64,000 nucleotides of DNA from JBBQZU01 sp038207425. Its GTDB lineage: Bacteria > Bacteroidota > Bacteroidia > Flavobacteriales_D > Cryomorphaceae. Made by a program: the position numbers and the translations under genes. Shown in pieces: positions 17,861 to 27,453 of this stretch (the first letter of the stretch is position 1; each line of letters opens with the position of its first letter). The stretch spans positions 62,001 through 126,000 of the forward strand of contig JBBQZU010000006.1 of NCBI GenBank assembly GCA_038207425.1, read 5' to 3'. The notes under the pieces were generated by a model, which ran no database searches, was not told the DNA's origin, and worked only from the letters and a program-made list of their open reading frames with translations.

Positions 17861-19834
17861 ATGAAATACCTGATGATCCTATTGGGAGTGAGCCTATGTG
17901 CCTATTCCACAGCACAACCCGACACCCTACGGCCACAATCTGCAATCATATCTGTATCGGTTTTCTTTAAAGGTGCGCAAGTCAGTCGGCTGGCGCAACT
18001 TTCGTTGAAAAAGGGAAAATATATCGTTATCATTTCACAGCTACCTGCCGAAGTTGATCCTACGAGTGTTCAGGTAGCATCTATTACCGGATGCACTACC
18101 CTTTCTGTAAAGCACAAAAGCCAATCTCCCTTATCGCCGCGCCATGATGCAAAGCAGCGCAACCTGACTGAGGCGTTGGACAAACGCAAACAGACCATCA
18201 ACCAAATACTGGCAGAAATCTCGGTGCTTCAGATGGAAGAAAAGCTACTGCTCGACAATAGCGAAATAGCCCTCAATAACAGAAACTACGAAGTGAGTAA
18301 AATTGCAGAAATGTCTGATTTTTATCGAAGGCGCATTGGCGAAATAAGGTGGAAGGTGCTTGACTTGAACTATTCAATTGATGCCGAAAAAGAACTTATG
18401 ACGGATGATTTGTCCCGACTCAATCAGCATGTATCACAACGCACCCTTCGATACAGCGAGGTGGAGGTAGCCATCGAATCTGATAAACCTGCAAACGTAG
18501 AAATTGAACTAAGCTATTACATTACATCAGCCGGTTGGAGCCCCACCTATGACTTCAGGGTGCAAGATGTAGACAAACCATTGAAACTCGTTTATAACGC
18601 CCTAGTATTTCAATCAACCGGCGAAGACTGGGAGAAGGTAAATCTGACCCTGAGCAATGGCAATCCGGCGCTGGCGGGTGTGAAGCCCATTCTGAATCCC
18701 TTTATACTCGGCAAGCGCACCATTGAGCAGAATACCGGAAGCTACTCTGAAAGAAATTGGGGAAGTGGTACTTTAACGGGCACAATAAAAGATGCTGAAA
18801 CCGGCGACGTGCTGCCTTTTGTCAACGTGATTTTAAATCAGGGCGACCGTTTTGTTGGCAGCGCAACAACCGACTTTGACGGTGTCTATACCATAAGACC
18901 TGTCGCCTCCGGTTCGTATGCCATCTCGCTATCATATGTGGGTTACATCAGCGTTAAACAAAACGTTTCGGTAACCCCGGAAAACACCACATTCAATAAC
19001 ATGAGCTTGACACCCGGTATAAAGCTTGGCCAATTTGAAGTTCTGGAGTACAAAGTGCCATTAATTCAACGTGACGGCGGAGCTTCGGGTGCCGTAATTG
19101 CCGGAGTACAATCAGGAGGAGTTCCCGCAGCCTACGTATCAGGCGTAGCAGTTCGTGGCAGCAGATCCGACATAGGCACATTTGATCCGGCCGTATTGTT
19201 GGTTGACCATCGCCTTGGCAACAATGTGGGTCATCTGGAATACGTTATTGGCATTCCTCATACCATTCGCTCCGATGGGCAAGACTATTCCATCCAGATA
19301 AAAGAGAGACATGTTCCTGCTAAATATGTGTACCATGTGGTACCCAAGCTGGAGCCCGATGCATTCCTTACGGCAAATATTGAAAACCAAGCCGATCTGA
19401 ATCTGCTTTCAGGCGACGCAAGCATTTATTATGGCGGAACTTTTACCGGCAAAACCTTTGTAGATGCTGAACAAACCGACGATACGCTTTCCATATCACT
19501 TGGCCGCGACAAAGCCATTGTCGTTCAGCGCAGCCTCAACCGAATGTTGAACGATCGCCGTTTTCAAGGGAACAATGTTAGAGAAACCATTGCCTGGGAC
19601 CTTGTGTTGAGAAACAACAAGAGCCAAAAGGTCAGCGTAGTGCTCCAAGACCAATATCCCATCTCACAACTCAAGTCGGTTCAGGTAAACTTGTTGAACA
19701 CATCAGGCGCTGACGACGACCCTAAAACAGGTAGTTTAACGTGGGAATTTGATCTCGAACCCAATTCCCGAAAGGAGATTACTTTTGCTTTTGAAGTGAA
19801 GTACGCCCAAGAATATGCATACATGATAAAATAG
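17861..19834 (+). CDS. MuiA-like DUF4140/DUF4139 protein with an inserted carboxypeptidase-regulatory-like module
   Basis: This 657-residue protein has a signal peptide (MKYLMILLGVSLCAYSTAQ), so it is exported. A DUF4140-like N-terminal part (AIISVSVFFKGAQVSRLAQ) is followed by a coiled coil (~95-180) and the first part of DUF4139 (YITSAGWSPTYDFRVQD). At about residues 302-385 it carries a CarboxypepD_reg-like beta-sandwich (GTIKDAETGDVLPFVNVIL ... SYVGYISVKQNVSV). A short TonB-plug-like stretch follows (VAVRGSRSDIG). DUF4139 resumes at ~460 (YSIQIKERHVPAKYVYHVVP). MuiA-type proteins are called mucoidy inhibitors, but their biochemistry is unknown. The ATG at 17861 is chosen for the signal peptide. 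Confidence 0.8.
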   Translation: MKYLMILLGVSLCAYSTAQPDTLRPQSAIISVSVFFKGAQVSRLAQLSLKKGKYIVIISQLPAEVDPTSVQVASITGCTTLSVKHKSQSPLSPRHDAKQRNLTEALDKRKQTINQILAEISVLQMEEKLLLDNSEIALNNRNYEVSKIAEMSDFYRRRIGEIRWKVLDLNYSIDAEKELMTDDLSRLNQHVSQRTLRYSEVEVAIESDKPANVEIELSYYITSAGWSPTYDFRVQDVDKPLKLVYNALVFQSTGEDWEKVNLTLSNGNPALAGVKPILNPFILGKRTIEQNTGSYSERNWGSGTLTGTIKDAETGDVLPFVNVILNQGDRFVGSATTDFDGVYTIRPVASGSYAISLSYVGYISVKQNVSVTPENTTFNNMSLTPGIKLGQFEVLEYKVPLIQRDGGASGAVIAGVQSGGVPAAYVSGVAVRGSRSDIGTFDPAVLLVDHRLGNNVGHLEYVIGIPHTIRSDGQDYSIQIKERHVPAKYVYHVVPKLEPDAFLTANIENQADLNLLSGDASIYYGGTFTGKTFVDAEQTDDTLSISLGRDKAIVVQRSLNRMLNDRRFQGNNVRETIAWDLVLRNNKSQKVSVVLQDQYPISQLKSVQVNLLNTSGADDDPKTGSLTWEFDLEPNSRKEITFAFEVKYAQEYAYMIK

Positions 19835-19922
19835 CTGGATATCGTTCATAACTCCCTGTCATTGTTCAAAAAATCCGCCTATTCCTTTCGCAGTGGATGT
19901 TGTACCTTGTACGGCTGAAAAG

Positions 19923-19943
19923 CTTACGGCCATTAGCCGTAAG
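19923..19943 (+). promoter_or_regulatory. Perfect hairpin just before parE
   Basis: CTTACGGC (19923-19930) and GCCGTAAG (19936-19943) form an 8-bp perfect stem with a five-base loop, ending 11 bases before the parE ATG. There is no T-run. It could influence translation start or mRNA stability, or be a binding site; the sequence alone does not decide. Confidence 0.45.
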
Positions 19944-19954
19944 GCACCAATTGA

Positions 19955-21838
19955 ATGATAACACCTGAAGTTAGCTACGGCGAAGAACATATACGTTCGC
20001 TCGACTGGAAAGAACATATACGCCTGCGGCCCGGTATGTACATCGGAAAGCTCGGCAATGGCACCACCTATGACGATGGTATCTACATCCTGATCAAAGA
20101 AGTGCTCGACAACTCCGTAGACGAGTATGTGATGGGCTATGGCAAGAAAGTAGACGTAACCGTAAAGGATGGCTACGTAACTGTGCGCGACTATGGCCGC
20201 GGGGTGCCTCTCGGCAAATTGGTAGATGTGGTGAGTAAAATTAACACAGGTGCCAAATACGACAGCAAAGCCTTTAAAAAATCTGTTGGCCTCAACGGCG
20301 TTGGTACCAAAGCTGTAAATGCCCTTGCCGATTATTTTGAGATACAGTCATTTCGCGAAGGCGTAGGCAAGAAAGCCATTTTCGAAAGGGGTGAGCTACT
20401 GGAAGTAAGCGATATACCCGCTACCGATGAGAAGAATGGAACAATGGTATATTTTCGCCCCGACGAAAGTGTATTTAAGAACTTCAAGTTCAAGACTGAG
20501 TTTATAAACCGCCTTATCTGGAACTACTGCTACCTGAATACCGGCCTTGTAATCTGGTTCAATGGCGAGCGCTTTCACAGCAAAAACGGGCTGAAGGACC
20601 TGCTCGAGGAGAAAATGAGCGAGGAGCCGCTATACCCCATCATCCACCTGCAGGGCGATGATATTGAAGTGGCATTTACCCACACCGCCAGCTACGGCGA
20701 AGAGTACTACAGTTTTGTAAACGGACAGCATACCACTCAGGGCGGTACGCATCAGGGTGCTTTTCGCGAAGCTTACGCCAAAGTTGTAAAGGACTTCTAC
20801 GGTAAAAATTACGACCCCATTGATATTCGCTCGAGCCTTATTGCAGCAGTTGCGGTAAAGGTGATAGAGCCCGTATTTGAATCGCAAACCAAAACCAAAC
20901 TCGGCAGCACCGAAATTGAACCTGACGGCAAAAGTATGCGGGCCTTTGTGGGCGATTTCCTGAAAGAACAGCTCGACAACTTCTTGCATAAAAACCCGGA
21001 AATAGCCCAGGCGCTGGAGTCAAAAATAAAGGCCAATGAGCGCGAAAGAAAAGACCTGGCCGGCATACGCAAACTCGCCCGCGAAAGGGCAAAGAAAGCC
21101 AACCTGCACAATAAAAAATTGCGAGACTGCCGCATACATTACAACGATACCAAGCCCGATGACCGCGGCAGGGAGTCTATGATATTCATCACCGAAGGCG
21201 ACTCAGCTTCAGGCTCTATCACCAAAAGCCGCGACGTGAATACGCAGGCTGTGTTTTCCCTTAAGGGCAAACCGCTGAACTGCTACAGCCTCACCAAAAA
21301 AATCGTTTACGAAAACGAGGAGTTTAACCTTATACAGGCCGCACTCAACATAGAAGATGGACTTGAAGGGCTTCGCTACAGCAAAATAATTGTAGCCACC
21401 GATGCCGACGTTGATGGTATGCACATACGTTTGCTGCTGCTCACATTCTTCCTGCAGTTTTTCCCGGATCTGGTGCGCAACAACCACCTTTATATCTTGC
21501 AAACACCGCTATTCAGGGTGAGAAATAAAAAAGAAACCATTTATTGCTACAGCGAAGATGAGCGCCGTAAAGCTATAGAGAAGCTGGGCAAAAACCCTGA
21601 GATAACCCGCTTCAAAGGACTCGGTGAAATATCGCCCGATGAATTCAAAAACTTTATAGGAGAGGAGATGCGCCTTGAGCCGGTAGTGATTTCAAAAGAC
21701 GCAACTATACCAAAGCTACTCGAATTTTATATGGGTAAAAATACCCCCGAGCGACAGGATTTTATTATTGACAACCTGCGGATTGAAAAAGACCTGGTCA
21801 AAGAAATAGAAACGCTGGTGCCCGAAACGGAGCATTGA
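19955..21838 (+). CDS. parE: DNA topoisomerase IV subunit B
   Basis: This 627-residue protein has an N-terminal GHKL ATPase (KEHIRLRPGMYIGKLG, EVLDNSVDEY, GLNGVGTKAVNALADYF), a transducer region (HTTQGGTHQGAFREAY) and a C-terminal TOPRIM domain (FITEGDSASGS, ATDADVDGMHIRLLLL). It lacks the extra insert of many gyrB proteins and is followed by a parC-like gene, so ParE is preferred to GyrB. With ParC it forms the heterotetramer that decatenates daughter chromosomes using ATP. The two genes are five bases apart. Confidence 0.92.
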   Translation: MITPEVSYGEEHIRSLDWKEHIRLRPGMYIGKLGNGTTYDDGIYILIKEVLDNSVDEYVMGYGKKVDVTVKDGYVTVRDYGRGVPLGKLVDVVSKINTGAKYDSKAFKKSVGLNGVGTKAVNALADYFEIQSFREGVGKKAIFERGELLEVSDIPATDEKNGTMVYFRPDESVFKNFKFKTEFINRLIWNYCYLNTGLVIWFNGERFHSKNGLKDLLEEKMSEEPLYPIIHLQGDDIEVAFTHTASYGEEYYSFVNGQHTTQGGTHQGAFREAYAKVVKDFYGKNYDPIDIRSSLIAAVAVKVIEPVFESQTKTKLGSTEIEPDGKSMRAFVGDFLKEQLDNFLHKNPEIAQALESKIKANERERKDLAGIRKLARERAKKANLHNKKLRDCRIHYNDTKPDDRGRESMIFITEGDSASGSITKSRDVNTQAVFSLKGKPLNCYSLTKKIVYENEEFNLIQAALNIEDGLEGLRYSKIIVATDADVDGMHIRLLLLTFFLQFFPDLVRNNHLYILQTPLFRVRNKKETIYCYSEDERRKAIEKLGKNPEITRFKGLGEISPDEFKNFIGEEMRLEPVVISKDATIPKLLEFYMGKNTPERQDFIIDNLRIEKDLVKEIETLVPETEH

Positions 21839-21843
21839 TACAC

Positions 21844-24474
21844 ATGGATGAACCTATTCACGACGATCTATCAAATGATTCGCTCAATGGCGATGACCAC
21901 CCACATACCGGCGAGAAGGTAATTCCCGTTTCGGGTCTTTTCGAAAACTGGTTTCTCGACTACGCCTCATACGTAATACTCGAGCGTGCGGTGCCCGCCA
22001 TAAACGACGGATTGAAACCCGTGCAGCGGCGCATACTTCACTCCATGAAGGACCTTGACGATGGGCGCTACAACAAGGTGGCCAACATTATAGGCCATAC
22101 CATGAAGTACCACCCCCATGGCGATGCCAGTATAGGCGATGCGCTGGTGCAACTCGGGCAGAAAGACTTGCTGATAGACCAGCAGGGCAATTGGGGCAAT
22201 ACCCTTACGGGCGATGGGGCCGCAGCACCGCGGTACATCGAAGCACGCCTCAGCAAGTTTGCACTCGAAGTGGTATTCAATCCCAAAACTACGCAATGGG
22301 GCCTTAGCTACGATGGGCGCAACAAGGAACCCGTTTTTCTTCCGGTAAAATTTCCGCTGCTGCTCGCTCAGGGAGCTGAAGGTATTGCTGTGGGCATGGC
22401 TTGCAAGATACTGCCCCACAACTTTATTGAACTCATTGACGCAAGTATTGGTGTGCTTCGCGGAAAACGACCCAACCTGCTACCCGATTTCCAAAACGGG
22501 GGCATGGCCGATTTTACGCTGTACAATGAAGGCTTGCGCGGAGGGAAGGTTCGGGTAAGGGCCAAGATCAGACAGTTTGATAAAAAGACCCTGGTCATCG
22601 ACGAATTGCCACACGGCACCACTACCAGTTCGCTGATAGATACCATCGTAAAAGCCAACGACAAGGGAAAAATTAAAATCCGCAAAATAGAAGACAATAC
22701 CGCTGAGAAGGCCGAAATTGTTATTCACCTGCACCCGGGTATTTCACCTGATAAAACCATAGATGCGCTCTACGCATTCAGCGATTGCGAGATAGGTATA
22801 TCGCCCAATGCCGCTATTATTGAAAACGACAAACCCCGATTTGTAGGGGTAAATGAGATGCTCGAAATCTCAACCCATCAAACGGTGGAACTGCTCAAGC
22901 TTGAGCTGGAAATCAAAAAGAGCGAACTCATGGAACAATGGCATTTTGCCAGCCTTGAGAAGATATTTATCGAGAAACGCATATACCGCGATATTGAAGA
23001 AGAAGAAACCTGGGAGGGCGTAATAGCCGCGATTGACAAAGGTTTAAAACCGCATACAAAACACCTGAAGCGCACAGTAACGGAAGACGATATAGTTCGC
23101 CTTACGGAAATAAAAATCAAGCGTATTTCCAAATTCGACAGCTTTAAGGCCGATGAATTCCTTGGGCGCATTGAAGATGAACTGGCAGTAGTGCAGGGGC
23201 ATCTTGAAAGCCTGATAGAGTTTGCCATAGATTACTTCAAAAACCTGAAGAAGAAATACGGCCCGGGTCGCGAGCGACGCACCGAAATAAAAACCTTTGA
23301 TACCATTGAAGCTACCAAGGTAGTGGTGGCCAATAAACGGCTTTATGTGAACCGCGAAGAAGGCTTTGTAGGTTACGGACTCAAGAAGGATGAGTACATC
23401 GGCGATTGCAGCGATATAGACGATGTAGTGGTATTTCACGAAAGTGGAACAATGGTGGTAACGCGGGTGGACAATAAGAAGTTTGTAGGCAAAGACATCT
23501 TATACGCTGCCGTTTGGAAAAAGGGCGATAAACGCACCATTTACAACCTCGTGTATCAGGATGGTACTTCGGGCGCCGCGATGGTAAAGCGTTTTGCTGT
23601 AACGAGCATCACCCGCGATAAGGAATATGACCTTACAGCGGGCACCAAGGGCAGCAAGGTGCTGTACTTTAGCGCCAATCCCAACGGCGAAGCCGAAGTG
23701 ATAGCTGTGAAATTGCGCCCGAGACCTACACTCAAAAAAGTGCGCTTTGAAAAAGATTTCGCTGAAATAGCCATTAAAGGTCGCGAAGCCAAAGGCAATA
23801 TCCTTACGAAGAATATCGTGAGCAAAATTGAAATGAAGGAGAAGGGCTCAAGCACCCTTGCAGCGCGCAAAATTTGGTTTGATGATGTGGTGCAGCGCCT
23901 CAATGCCGATGGACGCGGAACTTTTCTCGGGCAGTTTGCCGGCGAAGACAGAATCATTGCCATTTACCAAAAAGGATGTTATAAAGTAACCGGTTTCGAC
24001 CTGAGTACCCACTTTGATGAGGAACTGGTGGTCATCGAAAAATACCGCCCTGATATGGTGATCACTGCGGTGTATTGGGAAGGAGAGAAGCAACAGTACA
24101 ATGTGAAGCGCTTTCACCCTGAGCTTTCGCAAAAACCAGTGATTTTCATTACAGAACACGGGCTTTCAGTACTAGATTATGCAACGACCCATCCGCATCC
24201 GAAAATAAATCTTCAGTTCAATAGACGCAGCAACGACCGCCAAGACGAATTGATTGACCTCACCGAATTTATTTCTGTAAAGGGTATGGCGGCAATGGGC
24301 AACAGGCTCACTACCTTCAAATTGAAATCAATGGACCGCATAGAGCCGGAAATTGAACCACTGCCCGCAGATGATTTGCAGGAAGACGGTGATGCAGCCG
24401 ACGAAAGCAGCGAAGCGCATGAGGATGAAGGCTTGAACGGCTATGAGCCGGGAAGCCAGCCTACCTTGTTTTGA
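21844..24474 (+). CDS. parC: DNA topoisomerase IV subunit A
   Basis: This 876-residue protein has the breakage-reunion domain at residues ~20-460 (DYASYVILERAVPAINDGLKP; AAPRYIEARLS with catalytic Tyr131) followed by a degenerate beta-pinwheel C-terminal domain. It ends in a long acidic tail (DDLQEDGDAADESSEAHEDE), as is frequent in Bacteroidota ParC. The ATG at 21844 follows the parE stop by five bases; an in-frame TTG at 21835 overlapping the stop is possible but less likely. Co-transcribed with parE. Confidence 0.92.
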   Translation: MDEPIHDDLSNDSLNGDDHPHTGEKVIPVSGLFENWFLDYASYVILERAVPAINDGLKPVQRRILHSMKDLDDGRYNKVANIIGHTMKYHPHGDASIGDALVQLGQKDLLIDQQGNWGNTLTGDGAAAPRYIEARLSKFALEVVFNPKTTQWGLSYDGRNKEPVFLPVKFPLLLAQGAEGIAVGMACKILPHNFIELIDASIGVLRGKRPNLLPDFQNGGMADFTLYNEGLRGGKVRVRAKIRQFDKKTLVIDELPHGTTTSSLIDTIVKANDKGKIKIRKIEDNTAEKAEIVIHLHPGISPDKTIDALYAFSDCEIGISPNAAIIENDKPRFVGVNEMLEISTHQTVELLKLELEIKKSELMEQWHFASLEKIFIEKRIYRDIEEEETWEGVIAAIDKGLKPHTKHLKRTVTEDDIVRLTEIKIKRISKFDSFKADEFLGRIEDELAVVQGHLESLIEFAIDYFKNLKKKYGPGRERRTEIKTFDTIEATKVVVANKRLYVNREEGFVGYGLKKDEYIGDCSDIDDVVVFHESGTMVVTRVDNKKFVGKDILYAAVWKKGDKRTIYNLVYQDGTSGAAMVKRFAVTSITRDKEYDLTAGTKGSKVLYFSANPNGEAEVIAVKLRPRPTLKKVRFEKDFAEIAIKGREAKGNILTKNIVSKIEMKEKGSSTLAARKIWFDDVVQRLNADGRGTFLGQFAGEDRIIAIYQKGCYKVTGFDLSTHFDEELVVIEKYRPDMVITAVYWEGEKQQYNVKRFHPELSQKPVIFITEHGLSVLDYATTHPHPKINLQFNRRSNDRQDELIDLTEFISVKGMAAMGNRLTTFKLKSMDRIEPEIEPLPADDLQEDGDAADESSEAHEDEGLNGYEPGSQPTLF

Positions 24475-24578
24475 AAATGCAGCTAAATTGATTGTTCGGG
24501 TGATTGAACATTAAGAATCTTACGACGATCTGTCAGGGATTCGCCTTGTGGTGATGCATAGGATTTGTGTTGCCAGAA

Positions 24579-24785
24579 ATGCACGAATGGATTCTGGGGA
24601 TGCGTATGGTTTTTGTTGCCACGAATACGCGAATGGATTGTGCCAATCTAAGAGGTTTCTGCGACCACGAATGCACGAATGAATTCTCCGGATGCGTATG
24701 GTTTTTATTGTCACGAATACGTGAATGGATTCTCTTGTGACGGCTCCATTCTCCCCTGTAATTTTATTCGTGCATTCGGGTGCAT
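24579..24785. repeat. Two ~60-bp direct units plus inverted CACGAATGCA copy
   Basis: Unit 1 (24579-24639) and unit 2 (24671-24731) are imperfect direct copies 92 bases apart. Both read ATGCACGAATG, GGATGCGTATGGTTTTT and CACGAATACG in the same order. A third word, ATTCGTGCAT (24766-24775), is in inverted orientation. The words are those of the element at 7848-7970, and both clusters sit between convergent genes. There are no conserved spacers of uniform length and no cas genes, so this is not a CRISPR array. No ORF is seen in the 24475-24862 gap. Confidence 0.75.
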
Positions 24786-24862
24786 TTTTTTTCCTAAGGC
24801 TAAGCTGGGCATTCACCCTGCGAATTGAAATCTGATTAAAGCGAGTGCAAAGTAAGATCAGC

Positions 24863-25723
24863 CTAAAATTTCACAAACTTCCTTGTGGCATTATATCCCG
24901 CACCATCAGAAACTACCATTACATAAATACCTTGAGAAAGCGCGGATACATCGAAAGTATATTCTGTGGTACCGGCAGCAAGTTTGGCGCTTTGCTTAAG
25001 CGTTCCTTTCAGATCAACTATGCGCGCATCGCCGGTTTATTTTAATTTGCCGGAAGGTAAAACCAACCTTAAATCGCCACTGGAAGGAACCGGAAACAAC
25101 TTCTTGCCTGCATCATCTATTTCATTAGCATCAGTTGTACTTATGCCGCTGCCTTCAGCCCCGATTCTGCTGTACTGACGGGGCAGTTCGCCACAGAGTT
25201 GGTAAATTTCAAATTCGCTGTTGTAATCTATCCAGTTCGATAGCAATGCATGACCACCATGGTTTACCACGCCTGTGTTTTTAAGATCGGCATAGGATTC
25301 TACTGTCATTCCTCCAGAATATTGCGCATTCGGACGATGCAGCAATACTTCACCATCTTCGCGGATTACAGCAGCATAGAAGCTTCCCATGCCGTTATTA
25401 TAGGTAAGGATATATTCAACATTGGTCGAATCGCAATCAAACATGCTGGTAGTAACATGAAAAATCTAAGGATACGCTGATTGATAAGCTTCAGGAAAAG
25501 TAAACTGCCTGAACAGGGTTAAATCCATATTATACATAGTAATGATGTACGTTTCTCGGTCATAGCGTACATATTTGGCATCGTCATGGTCTACATAGGC
25601 AATATACAATGAATTGTTTACATTGGCTATACCGGGAATAGAACCCACAGAAGTGGAATTGAACTGGGCTGAAAGGTGCGGTGCCACGATAAGAGCGAAA
25701 AGTAGGGTCACTAAAGTTTTCAT
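24863..25723 (-). pseudogene. Decayed T9SS-exported protein with two in-frame stops
   Basis: A single 287-codon frame runs from ATG 25723 (signal peptide MKTLVTLLFALIVAPHLSAQ) to the TAG at 24863-24865. It is interrupted by TAG at 25466-25468 and TAA at 25037-25039, without any frameshift. The C-terminus is a T9SS sorting domain (LFPVPSSGDLRLVLPSG ... LSQGIYVMVVSDG ... TRKFVKF). The middle (NVEYILTYNNGMGSFYAAVI) is not a family I recognise. The second stop falls inside the sorting domain, so even readthrough of the first would give a product without a complete export signal. If the gene were live, the product would be cell-surface or secreted. Confidence 0.78.
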
Positions 25724-25914
25724 AATAGGTGGTTTAGAATTCAAAAACAGCATTTCCTTTCAAATTTTCACCTTCATCTTTCTCTTTATTGTTTGATTAC
25801 CAATCCATGAAGACGGTCTTGAACAAATGTGAAGTCGGGATTTAAATGGTCTATCGTTATTATCTGAGGTTTCGTATTTTGCCGGCCGTTTTAAACGGTA
25901 TTTAATTAGCACCT

Positions 25915-27453
25915 ATGAGTACTCCGGCCACCCAGCGCAGAAGCGCGGTAAATATATTTCTAAATTTCGTTGAAAAGATTGGGAACGCGCTACCGCATCC
26001 CGCTACCCTGTTTGCGCTTTTTGCATTGCTCGTAATAGTGATGTCTTGGGTGGTAGGTATGTTCGATTTGTCGGTAGTGCACCCGGGTACCGGTGAAACC
26101 ATTAAACCTTTCAACCTTGTTTCGCGCGAGGGGCTGGCTATGATTCTCAGCAAGATGGTAACCAACTTTACGGGATTTGCTCCGCTGGGCACGGTGCTGG
26201 TGGCATTGCTCGGTATCGGAATCGCCGAAGGAAGCGGCCTAATAGGCACAGTGCTTCGTGTGGTGGTGCTCTCATCACCTAAGAAACTGCTCACCTTCGT
26301 GATTGTATTTGCAGGTGTATTGTCAAATACTGCCAGCGAGGTTGGATATGTGTTGCTTGTGCCACTTGCCGCGGTAATTTTTCTGGCCGCAGGCAGGCAT
26401 CCCCTTGCGGGTTTGGCAGCAGCTTTTGCCGGCGTATCGGGCGGGTACAGCGCCAATATGTTACTCGGCACCATTGACCCATTGCTCGCCGGCCTTTCGG
26501 AAGAAGCAGCGCGCATCATCGATCCTGCCTATCTGGTGAACCCTGCCTGCAATTACTACTTTATGTTTGTTTCTACTTTTCTCATAGCTGCTCTGGGTAC
26601 CTGGACTACCGAAAAGCTTGTAGTGCCTAGGCTGGGAGAGTACACCGGCGATGAAAAACCCGAAGAAGTACGCGGCCTTACACCTACTGAAAAACGCGGT
26701 TTGCGCTGGGCTATGTTTACCATCATTGCTTTTACAGCCATTTTATTATGGGGGCTTATTCCCGCTGATGGATTTCTGCGCGATGCCCAAACCGGAGGCA
26801 TCCTTAAGTCGCCTTTCATGTCGGGTATTGTTGCGCTAATATTCGTGAGCGCCGCCCTGGCAGGTATCGCCTATGGCATGGGTGCCGGCACTTTTAAGAA
26901 CGACTCTGATGTAATGAAGGGCATGTCGAAAAGCATGGAAACGCTGGGTTCATATATCGTATTGGTATTTTTTGCTGCACAGTTCGTTGCCTATTTCAAC
27001 TGGACCAACCTCGGGCTTATCGTGGCTGTATCGGGTGCTGAAGGCTTGAAGGCTTCAGGTCTCGGGCCTATACCGCTTATGTTGTCGTTCGTATTGGTAT
27101 CAGCGGCTATCAACCTAGTTATGGGTTCGGCTTCCGCCAAATGGGCCATTATGGCTCCAGTATTTATTCCAATGTTCATGCTCCTGGGATACTCGCCTGA
27201 GTTTACCCAAATGGCCTACCGCGTGGGCGATAGCGTTACCAATATCATCTCACCTATGATGTCGTATTTCGCGCTTATCGTGGCTTTTATACAGCGCTAT
27301 GATAAGAAGGCAGGTATTGGTACGGTCATATCCACCATGTTGCCTTATTCTATCGTATTCCTTATCGGGTGGTCGCTATTGCTAATACTCTGGATACTTC
27401 TGGAGCTGCCCATAGGTCCGGGTGCGTCCATGTACATACAGGTAGGGCAGTAG
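25915..27453 (+). CDS. AbgT family transporter
   Basis: This 512-residue protein has 12 or more membrane segments. It has the AbgT opening FLNFVEKIGNALPHPATLFALFA, the mid motif SNTASEVGYVLLVPLAAVIF, and the late motif GSASAKWAIMAPVFIPMFML. Family members take up p-aminobenzoyl-glutamate (AbgT) or export sulfonamide-type antimetabolites (MtrF). No abgA/abgB peptidase genes are adjacent, so the salvage role is not supported by context. It stands alone between a decayed gene and small minus-strand genes. Confidence 0.88.
   Translation: MSTPATQRRSAVNIFLNFVEKIGNALPHPATLFALFALLVIVMSWVVGMFDLSVVHPGTGETIKPFNLVSREGLAMILSKMVTNFTGFAPLGTVLVALLGIGIAEGSGLIGTVLRVVVLSSPKKLLTFVIVFAGVLSNTASEVGYVLLVPLAAVIFLAAGRHPLAGLAAAFAGVSGGYSANMLLGTIDPLLAGLSEEAARIIDPAYLVNPACNYYFMFVSTFLIAALGTWTTEKLVVPRLGEYTGDEKPEEVRGLTPTEKRGLRWAMFTIIAFTAILLWGLIPADGFLRDAQTGGILKSPFMSGIVALIFVSAALAGIAYGMGAGTFKNDSDVMKGMSKSMETLGSYIVLVFFAAQFVAYFNWTNLGLIVAVSGAEGLKASGLGPIPLMLSFVLVSAAINLVMGSASAKWAIMAPVFIPMFMLLGYSPEFTQMAYRVGDSVTNIISPMMSYFALIVAFIQRYDKKAGIGTVISTMLPYSIVFLIGWSLLLILWILLELPIGPGASMYIQVGQ

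Noticed and set aside
20630..23963. Several long minus-strand open frames over parE and parC
   Set aside because: They lie antisense to strongly conserved topoisomerase IV genes, have unlikely amino-acid composition and no family motifs.
24579..24785. CRISPR array
   Set aside because: Only two imperfect direct units with internal similarity throughout, no uniform spacers and no cas genes.
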